DNA of 12,769 bases from Candidatus Nomurabacteria bacterium (GTDB lineage: Bacteria; Patescibacteriota; Saccharimonadia; Saccharimonadales; Saccharimonadaceae): positions 1 through 12,769 of the forward strand of contig JAISDN010000013.1 of NCBI GenBank assembly GCA_031264785.1, written 5' to 3'. Below, in pieces: positions 6,586 to 12,769 of the stretch; position 1 is the first letter of the stretch; every line of letters starts with the position of its first letter. The position numbers and the translations under genes are program-made. The notes under the pieces were generated by a model. It was given only the letters and a program-made list of their open reading frames with translations. It made no database searches and was not told where the DNA came from.

Positions 6586-7744
6586 TCCAATTTTGTTAAA
6601 ATTTCCGAAGAGTCTGCCCAATGACGAGCAGCAGTTTATGACTTATTATCCGTATAAATTTCCGCGAGTGATTGATTTTTTTGAGGCTAAGGCGCTGGCG
6701 CTCCACGACAATCCGGAGGAATATATGGAGTTTGTCCACAGTGAATTTGACGAGCTGGACCGAGCGGTTAGCAGCGTGATCGACAAGTATCAGGCCGGCG
6801 ACCAAACCGACCTCAACTTTTTGGTCAAAACCGATCAGCAATTCAACAAAATATTTTGCTTCAAATTTTGGGTTATTAATTACGTGTTTGCCGATGGCCC
6901 GATTCACGAATTTTACGTTGACCAACTCAAATCTTTTGCGCGCAAAATGGTTGATGCCACCGACGACGTTGAAAGTTATGAACAGCAAATCATTCGTTTG
7001 CAGCGAGACTTGTTGCAGACCGATTATGCCGATATCTATCTTGTACAGGCTCTGCACGGCAACACTGTGATGAAGTTTTTGGAAAATGATCCGTTTTCGA
7101 AATCAATTTTGGACACTGTGGCGCCGCTGATTGACGAACACGGCGAAAGCGACGCTGACAAAATTAACGAGATCTGGAAGCCAATTGTTGAGCGAATGAC
7201 TAATCCGGACGATCATCACTATGATGAGCTGAGCGTTATCGATCCTAATCTGCCCAAGTCAGCGCCGCTGATTGAATTGCCGCCGCTGGTGCTGCCGCTG
7301 AATCAGGTCAAAATGCGAAAAACCGATTTCCCGCTCTATAGCTTTCTAAATCACACGGTGGAGTTCCGCGACGAAAACCAACAACTTGAAGAACGTTATG
7401 AAGATATGAAGCAAACGATTGCGCAGATTTTCGACATTGCAAAAAGCAAATTGAGCGAAGAAGAATATCGAGGCTTTGAATTGTCGTACGAAATGTCGAA
7501 ATGTTTTTCGATGTCAAAAGACATTATGGGAAATATCGACCACCGGTTGTTGCCGGTTTGGGAGCGCGACGTTCACGAAAAAGTTCATAGTATTTTATCC
7601 GAGAATTCTGCGGTCCGCTATCCGTCCGTCAATCACGCTTCGATGTTTAGTAGTTTTGTGTGGTATCTGCCGGAGGACCTGAAGGCCGAAGTAATGTCTG
7701 TTGACGAATCTGACTTCAATATCAAGGACTACGAGAATGAATGA
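6575..7744 (+). CDS. Unrecognised 389-residue protein of the phosphotransfer operon
   Basis: A cytosolic protein with no signal peptide or membrane helix, rich in acidic and aromatic residues and probably mostly alpha-helical. It begins MKIDPILLKFPKSLPNDEQQ. A proline-rich hinge (IELPPLVLPL, about residue 230-240) divides it. The C-terminal half has a long charged helix region (RDENQQLEERYEDMKQTIAQ) and ELSYEMSKCFSMSKDI. I see no nucleotide-binding or catalytic motif. It overlaps both neighbours (11 nt upstream, 8 nt downstream), so it is made together with the GHKL-swivel protein and the phosphatase. One possibility is that it plays the part of the helical acceptor-binding middle domain found between ATP-grasp and swivel domains in rifampin phosphotransferase-like enzymes; this is inference from position and helical character only. 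Confidence 0.8.
   Translation: MKIDPILLKFPKSLPNDEQQFMTYYPYKFPRVIDFFEAKALALHDNPEEYMEFVHSEFDELDRAVSSVIDKYQAGDQTDLNFLVKTDQQFNKIFCFKFWVINYVFADGPIHEFYVDQLKSFARKMVDATDDVESYEQQIIRLQRDLLQTDYADIYLVQALHGNTVMKFLENDPFSKSILDTVAPLIDEHGESDADKINEIWKPIVERMTNPDDHHYDELSVIDPNLPKSAPLIELPPLVLPLNQVKMRKTDFPLYSFLNHTVEFRDENQQLEERYEDMKQTIAQIFDIAKSKLSEEEYRGFELSYEMSKCFSMSKDIMGNIDHRLLPVWERDVHEKVHSILSENSAVRYPSVNHASMFSSFVWYLPEDLKAEVMSVDESDFNIKDYENE
7724..7728 (+). promoter_or_regulatory. Shine-Dalgarno site of the histidine phosphatase gene
   Basis: AAGGA lies 8 nt before the ATG at 7737, inside the upstream coding region. It supports that start over the in-frame ATGs at 7701 and 7755. Confidence 0.5.
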
Positions 7745-8567
7745 ACGCGCCCCGATGTCTGGCGGACGTATGCAGATGTTGGTGCAGCGCCACGATAACT
7801 ATAGCGCCGAAACTGGTAAATTGACGCCAGAAGGAGAGCAGCACGCCCGTGAGCAAGCTCAGGCTAAAGCTAAAGAATATTTGGACGCTAATCCCGACAC
7901 TCATTTTTTTGTCATCGCATCCGATCAAATGTTTGACGATGGCAAAAGTCAAGTGGGCGACGGGCGCGAACCGGTGCAGGTTGATACAATTGATGGTCAG
8001 CGCGCTGTAGAAACAGCTGAGATTGTGCGGAGCGTGATTGCCGAAGAGTTGAGCGCGCGTGGTTTGAAGCCGGAACAGCTACTTGGCGCTAACGAGGCGG
8101 CGGTAGATTCTTCGCCGACTCTGCGGGAGGCTGATATCTTTGAAAATGGATTTATGCAACACCTGCGCGAACTCTATCCAGATGATCCGAAGGCTCAGTG
8201 GACGGCTTTTTACCAAGAGGTGCACGACGACAAGCGCGACGAATATCACGCCGAAAGTCCCAGCCACGTGGCGGCGCGGATGGATTATGCTATTAAAAAT
8301 ATCGAGTTGGCGGCCCAGTTTTTTCACAACGATCCCGACAAAGCGCATTCTCCGTTGGTGGCGTGGATCGTTGGGCACGGTGGCGGTTTGGACTCTTACC
8401 TGAACGCTTATTTCGGAGTGCCGCTAGCTGAGGTCGGTTTTGAATATAGCGGCGGATTTACTTTGGGTGCCGACGAAACTGGTCAAGTTTTTGCCGATGT
8501 TAAAGGTGACAGGTATTATTATAAAGGCGGTGAAGGAATAACCCAACCCGAAGGAGCATCGGTTTAG
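7737..8567 (+). CDS. Histidine phosphatase superfamily protein (phosphoglycerate-mutase fold)
   Basis: A 276-residue protein with the family's key elements. LVQRHDNYSAETGKLTPEGE carries the catalytic R18-H19 and the usual 'LTPxGExQA' helix. IASD (60-63) and QRAVETAEIV (88-97) match the 'SxxxRAxxTA' motif, but an insertion of about 25 residues separates them. IVGHGGG contains the second histidine, H214. The canonical RHG is RHD here. Family members remove phosphate through a phosphohistidine intermediate; SixA in E. coli dephosphorylates phosphohistidine on proteins. The gene overlaps the upstream gene by 8 nt and ends 3 nt before the ATP-grasp gene. In this setting a role in removing phosphate from the swivel histidine, or from a product of the system, is attractive but unproven. 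Confidence 0.83.
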   Translation: MNERAPMSGGRMQMLVQRHDNYSAETGKLTPEGEQHAREQAQAKAKEYLDANPDTHFFVIASDQMFDDGKSQVGDGREPVQVDTIDGQRAVETAEIVRSVIAEELSARGLKPEQLLGANEAAVDSSPTLREADIFENGFMQHLRELYPDDPKAQWTAFYQEVHDDKRDEYHAESPSHVAARMDYAIKNIELAAQFFHNDPDKAHSPLVAWIVGHGGGLDSYLNAYFGVPLAEVGFEYSGGFTLGADETGQVFADVKGDRYYYKGGEGITQPEGASV

Positions 8568-8570
8568 CAG

Positions 8571-9407
8571 ATGATTAAAACTTTTCAAGAAATAAAGGAT
8601 GATGAAATTGGCTTGGTGGGCGGTAAAGGTCTGTCGCTGAGTCGTATGATTCGCGCCGATCTGCCGGTGCCTGATGGATTTGTGATTACGACTAAAGCTT
8701 ACGGAGCTTTTGCGCGCGGCGATGTTGACGACGATTCGTGGGCAGATTTTGCCGAAAAATTGTTGCAGGCTTTTGAAAATTTGGGTACCGAAAGAGTTGC
8801 CGTGCGATCGAGCGCCATCGCCGAAGATTCCCCAAATGCTTCGTGGGCTGGCCAATTTGAATCCTTCCTGAACGTCAGGCGCGACGATTTATTAGATAGC
8901 GTTAAGAAGTGCTGGGACTCGGCCAAAACGCACAATGTCGCCAGTTATGCTGACGAGCAGGACATCAAAAGTGATGAACTGGCGCTGGCGGTGGTGGTCC
9001 AAAAAATGGTGGCCAGCGAAAAATCGGGGGTGGCCTTTAGCGTTAATCCGCTGAATAAAAATACCGACGAAATTATGATAGAAGCGATTTATGGGCTGGG
9101 CGAGCTGATCGTTCAGGGTATGATAACGCCAGACGATTATGTTGTCGACAAAAACTCATTCCAGATTTTGGATAAGACGATTGCTGCTAAACGGAAAATG
9201 ATGGTGTATGAAAACGGTGAGAATATTGAAGAGGACGTCGAGGCTCACCTCGCCGAAGAGCAATGTTTAGATGATGAAGATATTATCAAGTTAGCGCAAA
9301 TAATTATTGACGTTGAAAAATTTTATAATACTCCGCAAGATATCGAATGGGCGGTGGAGGCCGGCTCGTTTTATGTTGTGCAGTCGCGCCCGATTACGAC
9401 ACTTTAA
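8571..9407 (+). CDS. Stand-alone PPDK/PEP-synthase N-terminal ATP-grasp domain protein
   Basis: A 278-residue protein covering just the ATP-binding half of PEP synthase/PPDK/rifampin phosphotransferase. Family motifs appear in order: LVGGKGLSLSRM (K19), LPVPDGFVITTKAY, VAVRSSAIAEDSPNASWAGQ (R79), VVVQKMVASEKSGVAFSVNP, AIYGLGELIVQGMITPDDYV, and DIEWAVEAGSFYVVQSRPI (E259, Q271, R273). In the full-length enzymes this domain uses ATP to phosphorylate the histidine of a swivel domain in the same chain. This chain has no swivel domain and no PEP/pyruvate-binding barrel. The only swivel domain in the window is on the GHKL protein at the start of the same operon, so phosphate transfer in trans is the natural reading. 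The closest purine-rich site (AAGGAG, 8551-8556) is 14 nt from the ATG, rather far; translation may be coupled to the stop 3 nt upstream. Confidence 0.9.
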   Translation: MIKTFQEIKDDEIGLVGGKGLSLSRMIRADLPVPDGFVITTKAYGAFARGDVDDDSWADFAEKLLQAFENLGTERVAVRSSAIAEDSPNASWAGQFESFLNVRRDDLLDSVKKCWDSAKTHNVASYADEQDIKSDELALAVVVQKMVASEKSGVAFSVNPLNKNTDEIMIEAIYGLGELIVQGMITPDDYVVDKNSFQILDKTIAAKRKMMVYENGENIEEDVEAHLAEEQCLDDEDIIKLAQIIIDVEKFYNTPQDIEWAVEAGSFYVVQSRPITTL

Positions 9408-9421
9408 ACCATCAGCGAGTA

Positions 9422-9430
9422 TGCTATAAT
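9422..9430 (+). promoter_or_regulatory. Extended -10 promoter of the GlyRS gene
   Basis: TGcTATAAT (consensus -10 at 9425-9430) lies 7 nt before the ATG at 9438, in the 30-nt gap after the ATP-grasp gene. The spacing predicts a leaderless message. No terminator separates this promoter from the upstream operon, so readthrough is possible. Confidence 0.75.
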
Positions 9431-9437
9431 ATCTGGT

Positions 9438-10700
9438 ATGGAAGAAATTGTTAGTCTATGTAAACGGCGCGGGTTCATCTATCAAGGTTCGGAAATTTAC
9501 GGCGGATTAGCCGGCACGTGGGATTACGGTCCGCTTGGTGTCGAACTAAAACGCAACGTAATGAATGCTTGGTGGCGGTTTTTTGTGGAGCAGCGCGACG
9601 ATATGTATGGCGTCGACGCGGCTATAATTATGAATCCTAAAACTTGGGTGGCTAGTGGTCACACGGCGACTTTTTCTGATCCATTAGTGGAGTGTAAAAA
9701 CTGCCACAGTCGATTTCGGGCCGATAAAATTGATTTGAATGATAAATGTCCGGTTTGCGGCCAGAAGGATTGGAGTGAGGTTCGGCAGTTTAATATGATG
9801 TTTGAAACCAACGTCGGGCCAGTCAAGGACGACAAGTCGACGGCTTATTTGCGGCCGGAAACGGCGCAGGGAATTTTCACCAATTACAAAAATGTGCTGG
9901 ATAGTTTTTACCCGGATTTGCCGTTTGGCATTGCCCAAACCGGCAAGGCTTTTCGCAACGAAATCAGCCCGCGCGATTTTATTTTTCGCAGCCGCGAGTT
10001 CGAGCAAATGGAAATTGAATATTTTGTCGATCCCGAAGCTTGGTCCGAAAACTTTGACAAGTTGCTGGCTGATATTTACAAATTCCTTGACCAAATGGGG
10101 ATTCCAAAGGATAAAATTCACGAGCTGGAAGTGCCAGAAGCCGATCGGGCGCATTACAGCAAACGCACCATCGACATCGAATTTGACTTTCCAATTGGTC
10201 GCGAGGAATTGCTCGGCCTAGCCTATCGCACGGATTTTGACCTCCAAAACATCGCCCGCGAATCCGGCAAATCAATGGAATATCGTCCCAAAGACACCTC
10301 AAAGCAACCTTTCGTGCCACACGTTATCGAACCGAGTTTTGGCGTCGAGCGGCTGATTATGGCAATCCTAACAACGGCCTACACGCAGGACGGCGACCGA
10401 ACTTATCTAAAACTGCCGAAATCCATTGCGCCAGTTGAAAAAGTTGTTTCGCCGCTACTCAAAAACAAGCCAGAATTGGTATCAAAAGCTTGCGAAGTTT
10501 ACGACAGCCTAAAAACCGCCGGCCAAAAAGTGATGTGGGATGACAGCGGCAATATTGGCAAACGTTACGCCAAAGCCGACGAAATCGGCGTGCCAGAATG
10601 TATTGTTGTAGATTTTACAACACTTGAAGATGACACCATAACCATCCGCGACCGCGACACCACCGAACAGAAACGGGTAAAAATTAGCGAAATTTCATAA
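9438..10700 (+). CDS. glyQS: Glycine--tRNA ligase, single-chain (alpha2) type
   Basis: A 420-residue class II aminoacyl-tRNA synthetase that charges tRNA-Gly. The N-terminus RGFIYQGSEIYGGLAGTWDYGPLG is typical of the dimeric GlyRS found in archaea, eukaryotes and many bacteria, not the alpha2-beta2 GlyQ/GlyS form. A zinc knuckle follows (C86, C89, C104, C107). Motif 2 is GKAFRNEISPRDFIFRSREFEQ and motif 3 is EPSFGVERLIMAIL. The C-terminal anticodon-binding (HGTP) domain begins at IAPVEKVV and ends VKISEIS. Slightly shorter than the usual ~460 residues. Base composition changes inside the gene: G exceeds C on this strand in the first half and C exceeds G after about 10.2 kb. The EamA gene follows after 8 nt. 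Confidence 0.95.
   Translation: MEEIVSLCKRRGFIYQGSEIYGGLAGTWDYGPLGVELKRNVMNAWWRFFVEQRDDMYGVDAAIIMNPKTWVASGHTATFSDPLVECKNCHSRFRADKIDLNDKCPVCGQKDWSEVRQFNMMFETNVGPVKDDKSTAYLRPETAQGIFTNYKNVLDSFYPDLPFGIAQTGKAFRNEISPRDFIFRSREFEQMEIEYFVDPEAWSENFDKLLADIYKFLDQMGIPKDKIHELEVPEADRAHYSKRTIDIEFDFPIGREELLGLAYRTDFDLQNIARESGKSMEYRPKDTSKQPFVPHVIEPSFGVERLIMAILTTAYTQDGDRTYLKLPKSIAPVEKVVSPLLKNKPELVSKACEVYDSLKTAGQKVMWDDSGNIGKRYAKADEIGVPECIVVDFTTLEDDTITIRDRDTTEQKRVKISEIS
10605..10621 (+). repeat. Near-copy of the 17-bp palindrome inside the GlyRS gene
   Basis: GTTGTAG-ATT-TTACAAC has the same length and core as the palindromes at 1057 and 12102, with one mismatch between the arms. It encodes part of the anticodon-binding domain (VVDFTT). 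It could be chance, or an intragenic binding site upstream of the transporter gene. Confidence 0.3.
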
Positions 10701-10708
10701 GGCAAAAA

Positions 10709-11662
10709 ATGGTGGTAAAACGAAAAACCAAATCAAAAATCAGCGCAACCGCTTGGGTGCTGATTTCGGTTTTGGCGACTTTAGCTATGGTTCCCAACGG
10801 CACGGCGGTCAAGCTGCTGTCGCAAGACCTCGCGCCGGCCTCGCTGGCGGCGATTCGCTATAGCATTGTGGCTATAATCTTGATGGTGATATTTTTTATG
10901 ATGTTCAAAAAACACAAAAAAGCCATCAAAAAAAATCTCCTAAAAATTATCATCACCGCCATCCCATTCTCGGTCGGCGGCCCGTTATACATTTCCGCCA
11001 TCGCCGAATCCAGCGCTTCCTACGTGTCGGTTTTGCTACTATTGTCGCCGATAATTTTTGGCATTTTTTCTATGATTCTGACCAAAGATAAAATCACCAA
11101 AAGCTCCGTACTCGGCATTTTGTTTGCGGTTTTGGGCGGCACGATTGTGATTTTGCTGCCAGTGCTGCTAAACAGTTCAGTCGGCTTTTTTGGAATTATC
11201 CCGCTGATCGCGATGGCCTTTTACATTTTGCTGCACGCCGCTTTTATGGTGGCGGTGCGCCGCCAAAACGAATCTGGTGTGCCGCTGTTTATGGTGTTGG
11301 CCGTTCAATACTTATTTGGCGCTATCACTAGTATGATTTGGGCGGCGCTGACGGTCGGCGACGCGGTGTTCCGCGACATTGCCAATATGACCACCGTCGA
11401 TTGGCTATTGATTGCTTATTTGTCGGTTGGTTTTTGCGTGATTTTGCGTTATGTCAGCGTCAAAGGTTACGAAAAAACTGGCACTTCCACCACTGTGACA
11501 ATCAATTATCTGGGCCAAGTTTTGGCGGTGATTTTTCCGGCGCTAGTGATTGGCGAAGTCATTTCGTGGGAGATGGCGGTCGGCGCGATCTTGATTATGG
11601 TGGGCATTTTTTTGACCCGCAAACATCACCAAAAATACCAACACCACCGGAGTCACGCGTGA
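10709..11662 (+). CDS. EamA/DMT-family membrane transporter
   Basis: A 317-residue, very hydrophobic protein with about ten membrane helices in two repeats of the EamA (drug/metabolite transporter) type. The N-terminus is basic (MVVKRKTKSK). The first helix reads TAWVLISVLATLAMVPNGTAVKLL, and DLAPASLAAIRYSIVAIILM is the typical 'P..la.lRf..a.l.l' second-helix signature. SSASYVSVLLLLSPIIFGIF and GTSTTVTINYLGQVLAVIF are the equivalent helices of the two halves. Family members export or import small metabolites; the substrate cannot be told from sequence. A weak AAGG (10699-10702) overlapping the GlyRS stop lies 6 nt before the ATG. The end encodes a His-rich tail (KHHQKYQHHRSHA), and the stop overlaps the next gene's GTG start by 4 nt. 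Confidence 0.88.
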   Translation: MVVKRKTKSKISATAWVLISVLATLAMVPNGTAVKLLSQDLAPASLAAIRYSIVAIILMVIFFMMFKKHKKAIKKNLLKIIITAIPFSVGGPLYISAIAESSASYVSVLLLLSPIIFGIFSMILTKDKITKSSVLGILFAVLGGTIVILLPVLLNSSVGFFGIIPLIAMAFYILLHAAFMVAVRRQNESGVPLFMVLAVQYLFGAITSMIWAALTVGDAVFRDIANMTTVDWLLIAYLSVGFCVILRYVSVKGYEKTGTSTTVTINYLGQVLAVIFPALVIGEVISWEMAVGAILIMVGIFLTRKHHQKYQHHRSHA

Positions 11663-12108
11663 CCGAATATTTTACCGACGGTTCGGCCAGCCCCAATCCC
11701 GGTCCGGGCGGTTTTGCGGTTATTAAAAATGGCCAAGCTTATTTGATCGGCGGCGAACCCAGCGGGGCAGAAACCACCAATATTCGGATGGAAGGCTTGG
11801 CGATTATGACAGCTTTGACCGACGCCAGTGGCGCGGAATGCGAAATCAAAACCGACAGCGAATTTTGGATTAAGGTTTTGACCGAGTGGGCGGTCGTTTG
11901 GGAAACTAATGATTGGCACAAAAAAGGTGGCATCAAAAACCTCGACATTGTTCAGCCGCTTTATAAACTTTATAAAGTTTCGCGCGCCAAATTGACTTGG
12001 ACACGCGGCCACGTTGGCACCGAATTAAACGAATTAGCCGACCAATGGGCCAACAAAGCCCGCAAATTGCACGTCACTCAGCCGAAATTAGTTTCAAAAA
12101 TGTTGTAA
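11659..12108 (+). CDS. rnhA: Ribonuclease HI
   Basis: A 149-residue protein that cuts the RNA strand of RNA-DNA hybrids. The catalytic carboxylates are D7 (FTDGSASPNPGPGG), E45 (RMEGLAI), D66 (KTDSEFW) and D128 (ELADQWANK), with H118 in TRGHVGTELNE. The length is normal for the family. The start is a GTG at 11659 that overlaps the transporter stop (GTGA). The frame is open upstream to 11338, but that part is the transporter gene read in another frame and has no family similarity. The last codons (ATG TTG TAA) form the left arm of the palindrome at 12101-12119. Confidence 0.93.
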   Translation: MTEYFTDGSASPNPGPGGFAVIKNGQAYLIGGEPSGAETTNIRMEGLAIMTALTDASGAECEIKTDSEFWIKVLTEWAVVWETNDWHKKGGIKNLDIVQPLYKLYKVSRAKLTWTRGHVGTELNELADQWANKARKLHVTQPKLVSKML

Positions 12109-12119
12109 AAATTACAACA
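12101..12119 (+). promoter_or_regulatory. Palindrome TGTTGTAA-N3-TTACAACA, candidate operator
   Basis: A perfect 8-bp inverted repeat with an AAA centre, overlapping the RNase HI stop codon. Its 17-bp core is the same as at 1057-1073. It ends 19 nt before the -35 of the downstream promoter, and a further half-site GTTGTAA (12168-12174) directly follows the -10. The downstream sequence is A-rich rather than T-rich, so it does not look like a terminator for the + strand. Confidence 0.5.
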
Positions 12120-12138
12120 AAAATTAAAATGCTACTGC

Positions 12139-12167
12139 TTGCAAACTCAACAGATAGTGTATAAAAT
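12139..12167 (+). promoter_or_regulatory. Promoter of the secreted protein gene at 12209
   Basis: TTGCAA (12139-12144), a 17-nt spacer and TAAAAT (12162-12167). The -35 is identical to that of rpmH. Transcription would begin around 12174, giving a leader of about 35 nt. Confidence 0.7.
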
Positions 12168-12197
12168 GTTGTAATATTATTAAGTTTGATATTTTTC

Positions 12198-12204
12198 AGG
12201 GAGG
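12198..12204 (+). promoter_or_regulatory. Strong Shine-Dalgarno site
   Basis: AGGGAGG lies 4 nt before the ATG at 12209. It is the best ribosome binding site in the window and fixes the start of the last gene. Confidence 0.75.
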
Positions 12205-12208
12205 AAAT

Positions 12209-12769
12209 ATGTTTAAACGTTTATTATTAATGGCTACGACCACTGTTGTGGCTTTAACGCCGACGGCCAGTGTTATTGCCGCGCCGACCGACTATTATGA
12301 TACTTGGGTCACACCAATCACGCAGGACGTCAGCGCGCTCAGCGACTTACAGCTAGAAAGCAACACTTTTGTGTTAGTTTATGACGAAGCTAAAGGCAGC
12401 TATAAAGTGGAGTTAGACCCAGAGGCGCTGACCACCGACGCCTACGATAAATTGGTGGGCGACATCAACACGGCCCTTGACGATCTCAAAGACGAAATCA
12501 ACGGCCGCGCCGACCAAGTCAAAATTGCTGTAGCCGCCGCGATTGCCAAGTTCAAAGATATCGAAACCCAGCTCAACCAGCTGGCCAGCGATATTGAACA
12601 GCGCGTCAATCAGGCCATCGACGAAGTTGTGGCGCAACTGCGCGTGCAGATTGGTCAACTGGCCTACGACTATACTTTTAATCAAGTTTTCGACCAAGAC
12701 GAGTGGGACACAGTTTATAATGACAAGTTGGCGGAATTAAACGGCCAATACAGCGACTACGATGATTTC
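12209..12769 (+). CDS. Secreted helical/coiled-coil protein, 3' end missing
   Basis: The frame is open from the ATG to the last base of the window, giving 187 residues without a stop. The N-terminus is a Sec signal peptide: MFKRLLLMATTTVVALTPTASVIAA, with likely cleavage after VIA (residue 24). The mature part starts PTDYYDTWVTPITQDVSALS. A long stretch of amphipathic helix follows (about residues 80-155: INTALDDLKDEINGRADQ, KFKDIETQLNQLASDIEQ, RVNQAIDEVVAQLRVQIG), suggesting a coiled coil or helical bundle. Acidic residues dominate. No catalytic motif is seen. It has its own promoter, a palindromic candidate operator and a strong ribosome binding site, so it is probably well expressed and regulated. 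I do not recognise the family; a surface or envelope-associated role is inferred from export alone. Confidence 0.85.
   Translation, partial: MFKRLLLMATTTVVALTPTASVIAAPTDYYDTWVTPITQDVSALSDLQLESNTFVLVYDEAKGSYKVELDPEALTTDAYDKLVGDINTALDDLKDEINGRADQVKIAVAAAIAKFKDIETQLNQLASDIEQRVNQAIDEVVAQLRVQIGQLAYDYTFNQVFDQDEWDTVYNDKLAELNGQYSDYDDF

Noticed and set aside
5320..9407. Operon interpreted as ordinary PEP synthesis (PEP synthase split by mutation)
   Set aside because: There is no PEP/pyruvate-binding barrel, the swivel domain is fused to a GHKL ATPase, and all frames are intact with coupled starts, so simple decay of a PEP synthase gene does not explain it.
9684..10154. Long minus-strand open frame of about 156 codons inside the GlyRS gene, and similar minus-strand frames at 6596-7057 and 8424-8855
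   Set aside because: All lie opposite well-supported genes. Their translations show no family motifs and no start signals were seen. They look like shadows of the plus-strand codon pattern.
10873..10878. TATAAT inside the transporter gene, with an ATG at 10882; similar box at 9623-9628 in the GlyRS gene
   Set aside because: Both encode ordinary residues of their genes, lack the extended TGn and would give truncated proteins in the same frame.
11338..11658. N-terminal extension of the RNase HI frame
   Set aside because: This stretch is the transporter gene read in another frame. RNase HI family similarity begins exactly at the GTG at 11659.

Overview
The window looks like a chromosome segment of a Patescibacteria/CPR bacterium, most likely Candidatus Saccharibacteria (TM7) or a close relative. 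All recognisable genes are on the + strand. They are small and tightly packed, with frequent 4-11 nt overlaps. TGA is used as an ordinary stop (2268, 4161, 7742, 11660), which argues against the UGA=Gly code of SR1/Gracilibacteria. At least five genes appear to have leaderless or near-leaderless promoters. The taxonomic call is inference from style and gene content; no marker was searched.

Layout. 1-878: 3' end of a surface/prepilin-like protein with a formylglycine-enzyme-like fold. 932-1063: rpmH (ribosomal protein L34, too short for most gene callers). 1110-2270: an exonuclease VII small-subunit (XseB) domain fused in frame to a secretion signal and a membrane-anchored extracellular protein. 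2267-2749: membrane-anchored FAM173-like methyltransferase. 2770-3420: membrane-anchored protein of unknown function. 3462-5192: sensorless histidine kinase, receiver-only response regulator and RecO, all overlapping. 5320-9407: a four-gene operon described below. 9438-12108: glycyl-tRNA synthetase, EamA-type transporter and RNase HI. 12209-end: start of a secreted helical protein that runs off the window.

The standout is the operon at 5320-9407. Its first gene joins a GHKL (MORC/Hsp90/MutL-type) ATPase to a PEP-synthase-type phosphohistidine swivel domain with the catalytic histidine intact (H380). The last gene is the matching PPDK/PEP-synthase ATP-grasp domain as a free-standing protein. 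Between them are a histidine phosphatase with both catalytic histidines and an unrecognised 389-residue protein. Together these look like a split phosphotransfer circuit: a kinase module, a phosphohistidine carrier attached to a conformational ATPase, a possible eraser and an unknown fourth partner. No PEP/pyruvate-binding barrel is present, so classical PEP synthesis is unlikely. The function is unknown; signalling, antibiotic phosphorylation or defence are all possible.

Other points of interest: a 17-bp palindrome GTTGTAA-N3-TTACAAC occurs twice, each time over a stop codon and upstream of a promoter for a gene with a secretion signal, with a near-copy inside the GlyRS gene. Strand composition changes sign near both ends of the window. 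I found no tRNA, rRNA, CRISPR array, insertion sequence or convincing intrinsic terminator.
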